A DNA stretch of 64,000 nucleotides. Origin: Ignavibacteria bacterium (GTDB taxonomy: Bacteria > Bacteroidota > Ignavibacteria > Kapaibacteriales > Kapaibacteriaceae). Positions 50,419 through 59,513 of this stretch are shown one piece after another; position 1 is the stretch's first letter; each line of letters begins with the position of its first letter. The notes under the pieces are model-generated. The model made no database searches and was not told where the DNA came from. It was given only the letters and a program-made list of their open reading frames with translations. Both the position numbers and the translations under genes were made by a program. The stretch lies in assembly GCA_016707005.1 (NCBI GenBank), contig JADJIQ010000001.1, forward strand, positions 432,001 to 496,000. The letters are read 5' to 3'.

Positions 50419-51354
50419 ATGGCCATGCACGACACAGACGCCGTAGCCATGAACGTTGATCTCCCGATGGAGAAAGAGACGTCCGTGCTTCGTCATTACT
50501 ACGAGCTCACCAAGCCGGGCATCAGTCAGATGGTTGCCATGAGCACCTTGGCCGGCTATTACCTTGCTATTCCGGGCGACGTAACGTCCTATGCTGCCAT
50601 CGGTAGCAATTGGGTGCACTTCCTCTCAACGATGGTTGGCACCTTGGCTATCAGTAGCGGCAGTTGTGTTGTGAATCACATCATGGAGAAGGATGCCGAC
50701 GCGCGCATGAAGCGCACGTCAACACGTCCGATACCGGCTGGTATCATCTCTGTACGTGAGGCAATGATCTTTGCCGGCGTTCTTACGTTGGTAGGAGCGG
50801 CTCTTCTTGCAACGATCAATGTCCTAACATTTCTCTTGGCCATTGGTACGTGGCTCAGCTATGTGGCTGTGTATACTCCGCTCAAGCGCAAGTCTTCTCT
50901 GGCCGTGATCATTGGTGGGGTGCCTGGTGCACTTCCGTTCGCTGGAGGCTGGACCGCCGTACGAGGATCCATGGATCCCATGGCGTGGTCGCTCTTTGCG
51001 ATTCTCTTCTTCTGGCAACTCCCGCATTTCTATGCACTCTCGTGGATGTACCGGTCCGATTATCGGGCAGGGGGCTTTGTGTTGCGTGCTATCAGCGATG
51101 ACAGCGGTAAAACGCTTGGCATGCAGATGACCGTAACCAGTGTGTTGACGTTGGCGAGTCTTGTTGTTCCAACGATGCTTGGGTCAACAGGGTGGTTGTA
51201 TCTCGTAGGATCCCTCGTTCTCGGACTCTGGCTTACGGCCGAGAGTGCACTCTTCGTACGCAAGGCAGATGCCTCGGCTGCGAGACGTGTCCTTCTCACG
51301 TCGTATGCCGTTCTGATGGGCGTTATCCTGCTCATGTTCCTCGATAAACAGTGA
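50419..51354 (+). CDS. ctaB: protohaem IX farnesyltransferase (haem O synthase)
   Basis: A 311-residue UbiA-family prenyltransferase with about nine membrane helices. It attaches farnesyl to haem B, giving haem O for CtaA. The Asp-rich prenyl-diphosphate motif is NHIMEKDADARMKRTSTRP near residue 93, and the second motif region is YRSDYRAGG near 215. The ATG at 50419 sits 9 nt after GGGGG; a TTG six bases earlier overlaps the ctaA stop and is an alternative. Confidence 0.95.
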   Translation: MAMHDTDAVAMNVDLPMEKETSVLRHYYELTKPGISQMVAMSTLAGYYLAIPGDVTSYAAIGSNWVHFLSTMVGTLAISSGSCVVNHIMEKDADARMKRTSTRPIPAGIISVREAMIFAGVLTLVGAALLATINVLTFLLAIGTWLSYVAVYTPLKRKSSLAVIIGGVPGALPFAGGWTAVRGSMDPMAWSLFAILFFWQLPHFYALSWMYRSDYRAGGFVLRAISDDSGKTLGMQMTVTSVLTLASLVVPTMLGSTGWLYLVGSLVLGLWLTAESALFVRKADASAARRVLLTSYAVLMGVILLMFLDKQ

Positions 51355-51373
51355 TCAACTTTTAGGTGATTGA

Positions 51374-51973
51374 ATGTCTTCAGCATTGAATCTTTCGCAC
51401 GAGCCGGTCACAAAGGTCAAGCATGGCAAGGTTGCCATGTGGGCCTTCCTTGCCTCCGAGCTCATGTTCTTCTCCGGATTCTTCGGCACGTTCATCGTGT
51501 TGCGGAACACGAACTATGAGGTGTTCAAGCACGGCGCGCATGAACTTGCATGGCCGCTCGCTCTTTTGAACACATTCATCCTCATCGGAAGCTCGCTCAC
51601 GATGGCCATGGCCATCTACCACTTGGAGCGTCATAACAACGGGAAGTTCCGCACCTATCTCGGACTCACGATCCTTGGGGCCTTCGGCTTCCTCATCGTG
51701 AAGTACTTTGAATATTCGGCCAAGTGGCAACACCATTTGTTCCCGGGACAGGAAGAGCATACAGTATTCTTCTCGTTCTACTTCCTTATGACAGGATTCC
51801 ACGCCATGCACGTTGTAGGCGGCTTGATCCCAATGGTCTACATGTTCTTCAAGTCCTACACCAAGAGTGCGTATCCACATCCCGGTAAGGTTGAGACACT
51901 CGGTCTCTATTGGCACTTCGTGGATCTGATGTGGATCTTCATCTTCCCGGCACTCTACCTCATCTTCCCATAA
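51374..51973 (+). CDS. coxC: cytochrome c oxidase subunit III
   Basis: A 199-residue five-helix form of subunit III, as in A2/B-type and quinol oxidase operons. It shows MWAFLASELMFFSGFFGTFI at the first helix, ALLNTFILIGSSLTMAMA near 60, FFSFYFLMTGFHAMHVVGGL near 130 and LYWHFVDLMWIFIFPALYL at the end, with the conserved Glu of SE in helix I. It stabilises proton uptake into subunit I. It lies between ctaB and coxD in the same operon. Confidence 0.96.
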   Translation: MSSALNLSHEPVTKVKHGKVAMWAFLASELMFFSGFFGTFIVLRNTNYEVFKHGAHELAWPLALLNTFILIGSSLTMAMAIYHLERHNNGKFRTYLGLTILGAFGFLIVKYFEYSAKWQHHLFPGQEEHTVFFSFYFLMTGFHAMHVVGGLIPMVYMFFKSYTKSAYPHPGKVETLGLYWHFVDLMWIFIFPALYLIFP

Positions 51974-51995
51974 TCGCGCACCAGGAGACCTCCCC

Positions 51996-52310
51996 ATGAG
52001 TAACGATCACGGAAACGTTCTGCCCTCCTACATGAAGGTGTTTGCGACGCTTTGCACGCTTACCCTTGTTACCGTTGGTGCCGCTGAACTCATTCATTTC
52101 GGCGACCTCGGCCCCATCCCCGGTTATTCCATCAACATCTTTGTTGGTATTGTCATTGCCGTGGTCAAGGTGATCTGTGTGATGTACATCTTCATGCACC
52201 TCAAATTCGATCACCCGATGCTGCGCTTCTTTGTGTATGTGCCGGTCTTCCTGTTCTTTGTGATGAGCTTTGCGCTGAACTTCCTTGAGAAGTGGACCTA
52301 CACGCGGTAA
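51996..52310 (+). CDS. coxD: cytochrome c oxidase subunit IV (COX4_pro type)
   Basis: A 104-residue protein with three membrane helices (about residues 12-32, 43-66 and 72-95). FVGIVIAVVKVICVMYIFMH, followed by LKFD, is typical of the small prokaryotic subunit IV. It packs against subunits I and III. GGAG precedes the ATG; the TAA is followed immediately by the GTG of the sco gene. Confidence 0.9.
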   Translation: MSNDHGNVLPSYMKVFATLCTLTLVTVGAAELIHFGDLGPIPGYSINIFVGIVIAVVKVICVMYIFMHLKFDHPMLRFFVYVPVFLFFVMSFALNFLEKWTYTR

Positions 52311-52901
52311 GTGAAGCATCGACCGACCATATCTCTCGTAGCTGTGCTGAGTGTAGTGACACTCATCATCAGTGCGTGCGGCACCAAGGATGCGCTCGAG
52401 CAGAAGAGTGCAACATCATTCGATTCGTTGCCTGTTCTTCGCACGGTTACGCCCTTTGAGGGGATCGATCAGAATGGGAAGCCCCTTACCTCTTCTTCAT
52501 TGAAGGGGCATACGTGGCTTGCGTCGTTCTTCTTCACGCGGTGTGAGACGATCTGTCCGGCATTGAATACCGTGCAGACAACACTCCAGCGCGACTTTGC
52601 AGACCGCCTCACATTCGTATCCATTTCGTCCGACCCCGAGTTTGACTCGCCCCCTGTGATGAAGACCTATGGCGAGCAATTCGGAGCGAAGGATGGCGTA
52701 TGGTGGTTTGTAAACATGCCACAAGAGAAAATGCTTGATGTGGCTGCCAATGGACTTGGTTTGATCCCGCCCGGAAGTCCGGAGATGCATTCAACACGAT
52801 TCGTGTTGGTGGATTCGGCCATGAAGGTGCGTGGGTATTATGACAGTGCCGATTCTTCTGATGTGGCAAAACTTCGTTCCATTCTCACGGAGCTGAAGTG
52901 A
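52311..52901 (+). CDS. SCO1/SenC copper chaperone lipoprotein
   Basis: A 196-residue lipoprotein (LIISAC, Cys23) with a thioredoxin-like SCO domain. The copper-binding CETIC (Cys78, Cys82) and the distal His159 (EMHSTRFVLVD) are all present. It delivers copper to, or reduces, the CuA site of CoxB. The GTG start directly abuts the coxD stop, and the end overlaps the next gene (GTGA), so it belongs to the oxidase operon. Confidence 0.95.
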   Translation: MKHRPTISLVAVLSVVTLIISACGTKDALEQKSATSFDSLPVLRTVTPFEGIDQNGKPLTSSSLKGHTWLASFFFTRCETICPALNTVQTTLQRDFADRLTFVSISSDPEFDSPPVMKTYGEQFGAKDGVWWFVNMPQEKMLDVAANGLGLIPPGSPEMHSTRFVLVDSAMKVRGYYDSADSSDVAKLRSILTELK

Positions 52902-53341
52902 CGTTGGAGGATCTACCAGCAGTGAATGCAGGACTCAATGCAACAAGCACCGTTTTGTTGCTTACCGGGTACAGGTTCATTCGCGCAAAGAAGATCCAGC
53001 AACATCGCATGATGATGATATTGGCCTTCTGTGTGTCAATGATCTTTCTTGCCTGTTATCTTCTTCATAAGTGGCATTTGCATCAGACCACGGGGTCGTT
53101 CAATACCACATTTCAGGGAACAGGTGTTTGGCGGGGAGTCTATTTCTTCATCCTCATAACACACGTGCTGTTGGCCATCACCGTACCGGTGTTGGCAACG
53201 ATCACGATACGGAGAGGATTGAAGATGAGTGTTGAGGCACATCGTCGGATCGCGCGGATCACATTGCCTGTATGGCTCTATGTTTCCGTGACAGGTGTGG
53301 TGGTGTATTTCATGTTGTATCAATGGTTCGCTGTTGCATGA
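52898..53341 (+). CDS. DUF420 membrane protein
   Basis: A 147-residue protein with four membrane helices: LPAVNAGLNATSTVLLLTGY, HRMMMILAFCVSMIFLACYL, VYFFILITHVLLAITVPVLA and TLPVWLYVSVTGVVVYFMLY. His residues lie at helix ends (QQHRMMM, LLHKWHLH, THVLL, EAHRRIAR). DUF420 genes are regular members of oxidase clusters, and a CtaM-like role in oxidase maturation has been proposed for relatives. The GTG start overlaps the sco stop. Confidence 0.9.
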   Translation: MTLEDLPAVNAGLNATSTVLLLTGYRFIRAKKIQQHRMMMILAFCVSMIFLACYLLHKWHLHQTTGSFNTTFQGTGVWRGVYFFILITHVLLAITVPVLATITIRRGLKMSVEAHRRIARITLPVWLYVSVTGVVVYFMLYQWFAVA

Positions 53342-53574
53342 AACGGTTCATGACTGTTTTTGTGAGTGTTGTAGCACTCCTTGTGGTCGCTGTGGAAAAC
53401 ACGTTGGCATGTCCTGCGTGTAAGGACAGCTTCACCAAGGCAGGGGCGAACGGTTCGGTTGGGGACGCCTATTCCTGGTCGATCCTCTTCATGTTGGGAG
53501 TTCCGTTGACGATCGTTTCTGTTGCCACTGTTGTAGTGGCACGAAGACTTCGTCAACATCCAAATGACAACTGA
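53338..53574 (+). CDS. small CPAC-motif membrane protein
   Basis: A 78-residue protein with a signal peptide or first helix (residues 1-22, VENTLA), then CPACKDSFTKAGANG and a second helix (47-68) with a basic end. The exported CxxC right after the cleavage site could bind metal or act in thiol exchange. No family is recognised. ATGA overlap with the DUF420 gene and position before actA suggest an assembly role for the oxidase or complex III. Confidence 0.7.
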   Translation: MKRFMTVFVSVVALLVVAVENTLACPACKDSFTKAGANGSVGDAYSWSILFMLGVPLTIVSVATVVVARRLRQHPNDN

Positions 53575-53577
53575 TGG

Positions 53578-53585
53578 TATATTTG
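53578..53585 (+). promoter_or_regulatory. candidate internal promoter before actA
   Basis: TATATTTG, a perfect TAnnTTTG match, lies in the 38-bp gap between the CPAC gene and actA. It could give the act genes separate transcription. No clear -33 element is visible. Confidence 0.4.
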
Positions 53586-53612
53586 CAGGTCATTTCACGC
53601 TAAGGGAAGCGA

Positions 53613-54362
53613 ATGTTCTCACGCCGGTTCGACATGGGAGTGAAGGTTGGGGGTGCTGTTATCGGTGCCGTCGCAGCCATCGCGTTCCTCCTCGTATTCT
53701 TTGGGGTACGGAACGATGTTGCAGACGTTGGATATCGTCCGGAACAACCCGTACCGTTCTCACATAAGCTGCACACTGGAACGCTCCAGATCCAATGCCA
53801 ATACTGTCACGCAGGGGTTGAGGCATCGGCGCATTCGCCGGTACCCACCACGCAGACATGTATGAACTGCCACACGGCAGTGAGGGCGGAAAGTCCGCGT
53901 CTTCAAGTGGTTCGTGATTCCTACGAGTCGGGTCAGCCGATCGAGTGGGCACGTATCCACAAGGTGCCGGACTACGTGCACTTCAATCACAGCCGACACA
54001 TTCGTGCGCAGATCGACTGCAAGAGCTGCCATGGTCCGGTTGAAGAGATGGGTGTTGTGTCGCAGTTCAAGCCCCTTACCATGGGTTGGTGTCTTGACTG
54101 TCACCGCAATCCAGAGAAGAACATCATTGGTGCACGTCCGATCTCCGGTGTGTTCACAGGGAAGCTTCACAAGGTGAAGGACCTGATGGACAGCACATAC
54201 ATCTTTACGCCGATCGCAGCACAGGTAGGTGAGTCAACACCGATCACTGTGCCGCAGTTCGGTTCGTACGAGACGGCGATCCCACCAGTGACCGTTGCTG
54301 GTATTCCGCATCCGAAAAAGGCCGGTATTGGTCCGGAAAACTGTTCGGCTTGCCATTATTGA
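53613..54362 (+). CDS. actA: alternative complex III pentahaem cytochrome c subunit
   Basis: A 249-residue protein with an N-terminal membrane anchor (about residues 9-31) and five CxxCH haem sites: CQYCH (62), CMNCH (83), CKSCH (136), CLDCH (160) and CSACH (244). Additional His residues for bis-His ligation (PFSHKLH, HFNHSRH) are present. In alternative complex III ActA passes electrons from the iron-sulphur subunit toward cytochrome c. It heads the act genes, which follow in canonical order A to F. Confidence 0.95.
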   Translation: MFSRRFDMGVKVGGAVIGAVAAIAFLLVFFGVRNDVADVGYRPEQPVPFSHKLHTGTLQIQCQYCHAGVEASAHSPVPTTQTCMNCHTAVRAESPRLQVVRDSYESGQPIEWARIHKVPDYVHFNHSRHIRAQIDCKSCHGPVEEMGVVSQFKPLTMGWCLDCHRNPEKNIIGARPISGVFTGKLHKVKDLMDSTYIFTPIAAQVGESTPITVPQFGSYETAIPPVTVAGIPHPKKAGIGPENCSACHY

Positions 54363-54414
54363 TCCGGTCGATCCCGACCTTCTGATAACTACGATCATCC
54401 AACAAGGTTTGCAT

Positions 54415-57400
54415 ATGTCCGATCGTTCGCTCCACGCTTCCAAGAACACGACGTGGAAGAGCATCGATGAGCTCGCCCACGGTCCACTGGAATCCGGCGA
54501 GTTCGCACCAGGCACAACGTCAGCTCCCGTTTTTGATTCTACGGTGAGCCGACGCGGCTTCATGGCCCTTGTGTCGGCATCGATGGCTCTCACGGCTGCA
54601 GCATGCCGCCGTCCGGAGCAGAAACTCGTTCCTTCCGTGAAATCCCTCGAGAACGCCACGCCAGGTCTGCCCGTCTACTATACTTCGGTGTATTCGCACC
54701 GGAACGTAGCATACGGTGCGATCATCAAGACGCGCGAAGGCCGTCCGATCAAGGTGAAGGGCAACGAGTTGCACGGCAGCAACTGCGGTACTGCTTCGTC
54801 TGAAATGCAGGCTTCGCTACTTTCCTTATACGATCCGGATCGTATCCGCCGTCCGCGTCTCGGCAATGGCCAAACATCATTCGATGCAGCTGCATCGAAG
54901 ATCGCAGAGGCAATTGCTGAAGCACAGGGAGCAGGGAAGAAGGTTGCTATCATGGTGGACGAGCATTGCTCGCCAACGTACGCGGCCCTCCTTGCAGATC
55001 TTTCTGCGGCAGTTCCAAACACGATGATCGTTACGATGCCTGCCATTGTCTGTGACAATGCGGCCATCGCAAATCAAAGTGTTCTCGGCGTCAACGGCGA
55101 GATCGTGCCAGACCTCTCAAAGGCCTCGGTGATCTTGAGCGTTGATGCCGACTTCCTCGGTACAGATAAACTCGCACTCCATCATACGGGTCGCTTCGCT
55201 GCACGCCGCACGCCGTCGGCTGCGAATGCAACGATGTCCGATCTTACGGTAGCGGAAGCTCAGTATTCTCTTACCGGTATGAACGCTGATCATCGCGTTC
55301 GCCTTCATCCGTCGCAACTCGAGGCCTTTCTCGGTGCCGTGGAGCGCGAGATCGCAGGTGGTAGTGCTATCGGCGGTGACCTTGCATCTGCAGCTACCCC
55401 GGAAACGTCAAAGGCCGCTACAGAGGCAGCAGCACGTCTCAAGACAGCCCCAGCAGGAGAAGCAGTTGTTCTTGCCGGACGTCATCTTTCGCCGCGTGCA
55501 CAAGCCGTTGCACTGAACATTAGTGCTGCCCTTGGAGCTGTTGGTGCAGGGAAGACGATCGATGCAGCCAATGTTCTTCCGAACTCGCAGGCGAAGTCCG
55601 CCGAGATCGATGCACTTCGCAACGAGATGTCAGCCGGTAACGTCCACGTTGCTCTCTTCTGCGACGTGAACCCAGAGTACACGTCAGACCGCGCCTTCCG
55701 CACGGCCCTGGCAAAGGTGCCGGTTCGCGCAGCGATCAATCTCTACGAAGATGAAACCGCATCGATCGCACAGGTAAGCATCCCGGGCTCGCATTGGCTT
55801 GAGTCATGGGGCTCAGCACGCACATTCGATGGTACGATCAGCATCCAACAGCCAATGATCGCTCCGCTTTGTGAAGGTGTTCCTTCAACAGAGGATACGT
55901 TGATCGCGATCGGCAAGAAGGTCAATGCTGCCTTCCTCGGTGAAACAGCTACCTATGCCGACTACGTGAAGAACTGGGCGAACACGTCGGTGCTGGCATC
56001 AATGCCGGGCACCACCTGGAATGCACTGCTCACGAAGGGCGCTATCGGCCCGGCCACACCAAACGTTGGATCCGGCATGATGAACATATCCGCCGGTGCA
56101 GCGCTTGCCACGGCCTCTGTAGGCAATGGCATGGTGGTCCTCACGGTTCCGTCGATCGCGATGTATGACGGCAAGCTTGCCAACAACGGTTGGCTTCAAG
56201 AGCTTCCGGACCCGGTCACAAAGATCACTTGGGATAACGTTGCGCTGATCAGCCCAAGCACAGCCATTGCTCTCGGTCTTGCCGAAGGCAAGGATGCAAA
56301 GGCCATCGCAAAGGCAAATGAGAAGGTTGTAACAGTTACCACGTCACACGGTGCTATCGATCTGCCGGTGATGGTGCAGCCTGGTATGGCTGACAACGTT
56401 GTTGTGACACAACTTGGCTACGGCCGTACGGCTGGCGGCAAGGTCATGACCGGAGTTGGTTCAAATGCCTATGTTCTTGCCGGTGGGGGACATACGGTAT
56501 CGTATGCAAACGCTTCTTCGGTAAAGGTTGTTGACGGAAAGCGTCACCGCGTTGCCACAACACAGCAGCATCATACGCTTAGCGATGGACACGGTGATCG
56601 TCCCGTTGCCAAGATGATGACCCTTGGTGATGTGAAGGCCAAGAACTTTGATGTTGTCAGCGAACACTTCTTTGATGAAGGCACTGATGGCAAGTACAAG
56701 ACGCCCCTTTCGGCAAATAAGGCATACGAGTATAAGGGACATCGTTGGGGTATGGTGATCGACATGAGCTCCTGCACAGGATGCTCATCATGTATCATCG
56801 CATGCCAGAGCGAGAACAACATTCCTGTGGTAGGGAAGGATCAGGTCTTGGTGGGTCGCGAGATGCACTGGATCCGACTCGACCGTTACTACATAGGCGA
56901 TATGGATGCGCCGGGCGCGATCGTAGAGCCGATGTTGTGTCAGCACTGCGAAAATGCTCCGTGTGAAAATGTGTGTCCGGTAGCGGCCACAACACACTCA
57001 CCTGAAGGTCTCAATGAGATGACGTACAACCGTTGTGTTGGTACACGCTACTGCCTCAACAACTGTCCGTACAAGGTCCGTCGATTCAACTTCCTCAACT
57101 ATTCGGCGATGAACGAGCAGAAACCGCTCGATCTTGCCTATAACCCTGAAGTGACCAATCGCTTCCGCGGTGTGATGGAGAAGTGTACGTTCTGCGTGCA
57201 GCGTCTCCATGAGGCAAAGTGGAATGCACGTGATAACGGACGTTCACGCGTGATGGATGGCGAAGCTGTAACGGCGTGCCAAGAGGCATGTCCGGCAGGA
57301 GCGATCATCTTTGGCGACATGAATGATCCAAAGAGCCGCGTATCTGTTGCACGTCAGAACGAACGTGGTTTCCGCGTGCTGTCCGATATCAATGTGCGTC

Positions 57401-57477
57401 CTTCTGTGACGTACCTCGCAAAGGTCGTCAATGCACCGGCTACTCCGAAAGAAGCCGGCGCTGGTCATCACTCCTGA
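54415..57477 (+). CDS. actB: alternative complex III molybdopterin-like/iron-sulphur subunit
   Basis: A 1,020-residue fusion. A twin-arginine motif (SRRGFMAL, Arg46-Arg47) followed by a Cys64 lipobox-like site directs folded export. Residues 70-740 resemble the molybdopterin oxidoreductase fold, which in ActB proteins lacks the cofactor. Residues 770-1,000 form the ferredoxin-like part: CTGCSSCIIAC from Cys787, CQHCENAPCENVCP, CVGTRYCLNNCP, CTFC and ACQEACPAG, giving ligands for three 4Fe-4S clusters and one 3Fe-4S cluster as known for the family. It wires quinol oxidation to ActA. The ATG at 54415 is chosen for AAGG upstream and the Tat signal. Confidence 0.95.
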   Translation: MSDRSLHASKNTTWKSIDELAHGPLESGEFAPGTTSAPVFDSTVSRRGFMALVSASMALTAAACRRPEQKLVPSVKSLENATPGLPVYYTSVYSHRNVAYGAIIKTREGRPIKVKGNELHGSNCGTASSEMQASLLSLYDPDRIRRPRLGNGQTSFDAAASKIAEAIAEAQGAGKKVAIMVDEHCSPTYAALLADLSAAVPNTMIVTMPAIVCDNAAIANQSVLGVNGEIVPDLSKASVILSVDADFLGTDKLALHHTGRFAARRTPSAANATMSDLTVAEAQYSLTGMNADHRVRLHPSQLEAFLGAVEREIAGGSAIGGDLASAATPETSKAATEAAARLKTAPAGEAVVLAGRHLSPRAQAVALNISAALGAVGAGKTIDAANVLPNSQAKSAEIDALRNEMSAGNVHVALFCDVNPEYTSDRAFRTALAKVPVRAAINLYEDETASIAQVSIPGSHWLESWGSARTFDGTISIQQPMIAPLCEGVPSTEDTLIAIGKKVNAAFLGETATYADYVKNWANTSVLASMPGTTWNALLTKGAIGPATPNVGSGMMNISAGAALATASVGNGMVVLTVPSIAMYDGKLANNGWLQELPDPVTKITWDNVALISPSTAIALGLAEGKDAKAIAKANEKVVTVTTSHGAIDLPVMVQPGMADNVVVTQLGYGRTAGGKVMTGVGSNAYVLAGGGHTVSYANASSVKVVDGKRHRVATTQQHHTLSDGHGDRPVAKMMTLGDVKAKNFDVVSEHFFDEGTDGKYKTPLSANKAYEYKGHRWGMVIDMSSCTGCSSCIIACQSENNIPVVGKDQVLVGREMHWIRLDRYYIGDMDAPGAIVEPMLCQHCENAPCENVCPVAATTHSPEGLNEMTYNRCVGTRYCLNNCPYKVRRFNFLNYSAMNEQKPLDLAYNPEVTNRFRGVMEKCTFCVQRLHEAKWNARDNGRSRVMDGEAVTACQEACPAGAIIFGDMNDPKSRVSVARQNERGFRVLSDINVRPSVTYLAKVVNAPATPKEAGAGHHS

Positions 57478-57511
57478 TTGAAACGAAACGATTCATAGAC
57501 GGGAACCCAAC

Positions 57512-58918
57512 ATGACGGTGGTCCAGGAACAAGAGAGATTGCATGTCTCCTCACATAATGAGGAGCCGGTGCGCGAGACCCTCGTGCTCGGCAATCCATC
57601 GGTGCGCGACGTAACGTCTCGCATCGCCAGTATCGTGGAATCGAAGATCACCCTGAAATACCTTGCCACGCTTGCCGTGACAGGCGGTATGGCAGCTTGG
57701 GGATTGTTCGCTCTCTACTATACGTTTGCAACGGGTATTGGGGCATGGGGCTTGAACAACCCGATCGGATGGGGATGGGACATCACGAACTTCGTGTTCT
57801 GGATCGGTATCGGTCATGCCGGTACACTCATCTCGGCCATCCTTTTCCTCTTCCGTCAAAAGTGGCGCACAGCCATTAACCGATCGGCGGAGGCGATGAC
57901 CATCTTCGCCGTTATCTGCGCCTTGACCATGGTGTTGAGCCATACGGGTCGTCCGTGGCTCTTCTATTGGCTCCTGCCGTATCCGAACCAAATGAACATG
58001 TGGGTGAACTTCCGCTCGCCCCTTGCCTGGGACGTGTTCGCTGTGAATACCTATTTCACGGTATCGGCTCTGTTCTGGTTTATCGGTCTGATCCCTGACC
58101 TTGCAACACTTCGTAACTACGTAAAGAGCGATATCGCAAAGAAGATCTACGGCGTATTGTCGATGGGCTGGACGGGTTCTGCACGTCACTGGCACCATTA
58201 CGAGATCGCCTACATGATCCTTGCCGGTATCTCAACACCTCTTGTGTTGTCCGTGCACTCGGTGGTTTCCTTTGACTTCACCGTGGGTATCCTTCCTGGC
58301 TGGCACACAACGATCTTCCCGCCATACTTCGTTGCCGGCGCCATCTTCTCCGGCTTCGCCATGGTGATGACGCTGTTGGTGATCACGCGTGAAGTCCTCG
58401 ACCTCAAGCAGTTCATCACCCTCAAGCATTTTGAGAACATGAACAAGATCATCCTGGCAACAGGGATGATGGTTGGATATGCCTATGCGATGGAAATGTT
58501 CATCGCTTGGTATTCCGGAAGTGACTGGGAGCGTTGGGTCTTCATCAATCGTGCCATGGGCGACTACGCATGGGCGTATTGGACGATGGTCCTCTGCAAC
58601 GTGGTCTCTCCGCAGGTGTATTGGTTCAAGAAGGCTCGTCGTAACATCCCGCTGATGTTCATCATCTCGATCTTTGTGAACATCGGTATGTGGTTCGAAC
58701 GCTTCACGATCATCGCCACAACGTTGCATCACGACTTCCTTCCGGCATCGTGGGGTTATTACACACCAACGTGGGTGGAGATCTCGATCTTCATCGGAAC
58801 GTTCGGCATCTTCCTTACGCTCTTCCTTCTGTTCGCGAAGTTCGTTCCGGTAATCGCCATTGCAGAGATCAAGAGCATTCTTCCTGGTGCCCAGCCTAAG
58901 CACCACCATCACGCATAA
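57512..58918 (+). CDS. actC: alternative complex III NrfD-like membrane subunit C
   Basis: A 468-residue polytopic protein with about ten helices of the NrfD/PsrC family. Visible are WGWDITNFVFWIGIGHAGTL near 90, RSAEAMTIFAVICALTMVLS near 128, and ARHWHHYEIAYMILAGISTP near 235. A His-rich end (HHHHA) follows. In the complex it provides a quinol-binding site next to the iron-sulphur subunit and may form part of a proton path. It lies 34 bp after actB. Confidence 0.95.
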   Translation: MTVVQEQERLHVSSHNEEPVRETLVLGNPSVRDVTSRIASIVESKITLKYLATLAVTGGMAAWGLFALYYTFATGIGAWGLNNPIGWGWDITNFVFWIGIGHAGTLISAILFLFRQKWRTAINRSAEAMTIFAVICALTMVLSHTGRPWLFYWLLPYPNQMNMWVNFRSPLAWDVFAVNTYFTVSALFWFIGLIPDLATLRNYVKSDIAKKIYGVLSMGWTGSARHWHHYEIAYMILAGISTPLVLSVHSVVSFDFTVGILPGWHTTIFPPYFVAGAIFSGFAMVMTLLVITREVLDLKQFITLKHFENMNKIILATGMMVGYAYAMEMFIAWYSGSDWERWVFINRAMGDYAWAYWTMVLCNVVSPQVYWFKKARRNIPLMFIISIFVNIGMWFERFTIIATTLHHDFLPASWGYYTPTWVEISIFIGTFGIFLTLFLLFAKFVPVIAIAEIKSILPGAQPKHHHHA

Positions 58919-58945
58919 CGAAACACGATCAAGGTCGATCCTGAT

Positions 58946-59488
58946 ATGAGTACAACACCCGTCGGCGTCATCGGAGAATTCACCGAGGTCAACGCTGCCT
59001 ATGCAGCCGCTGAGAAGTTGCGTGATGCAGGGTTTCGGAATTGGGATATCCATACTCCGTATCCTGTTCACGGACTCGACAAGGCAATGGGCGTGAAGCG
59101 TTCGATCATCACGTATATCTCCTTCCTCGGTCTGGTAGGGGGCTTGTCAACCGCTGTTGGTCTCCAATTATGGACCGGCGCTATTGACTACAAGCTCAAC
59201 ATCGGCGGTAAGGGATTCTTTGATTGGCAGTTCTCGATCCCGATCGACTTTGAATTGTCGATCCTTGGCACAGCCATCATGACCGTGGTGGGACTCTTCC
59301 ACCTCTGTCGCCTTCCTACATGGTACAACAAGTATCAGGAAGACGAATCCTTCAAAAAGGCAACGGACGATACGTTCGTTGTGACCATTGATTCAGACGA
59401 CGACCGGTTCTCGGCAGACGGCACTCAGGATATGTTGCGCGGCCTCGGTGCCGTAAATGTCCACCTCGTAAACGCTTCGGCGGAATGA
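58946..59488 (+). CDS. actD: alternative complex III subunit D (DUF3341)
   Basis: A 180-residue DUF3341 protein: a ferredoxin-like N-terminal fold (VIGEFTEVNAAYAAAEKLRD, then DIHTPYPVHGLDKAMG), two membrane helices (about 54-74 and 108-130) and a C-terminal cytoplasmic stretch with FVVTIDSDDDRF. It is an accessory subunit that bridges ActC and ActF in known structures. Position between actC and actE is canonical. Confidence 0.94.
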   Translation: MSTTPVGVIGEFTEVNAAYAAAEKLRDAGFRNWDIHTPYPVHGLDKAMGVKRSIITYISFLGLVGGLSTAVGLQLWTGAIDYKLNIGGKGFFDWQFSIPIDFELSILGTAIMTVVGLFHLCRLPTWYNKYQEDESFKKATDDTFVVTIDSDDDRFSADGTQDMLRGLGAVNVHLVNASAE

Positions 59489-59513
59489 TCACGAACCTCA
59501 ACGGCATCAACGC

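Noticed and set aside
58232..59071. 279-codon open frame antisense to actC/actD
   Set aside because: His/Asp/Arg-rich mirror of membrane-protein codons, overlapping two canonical genes.
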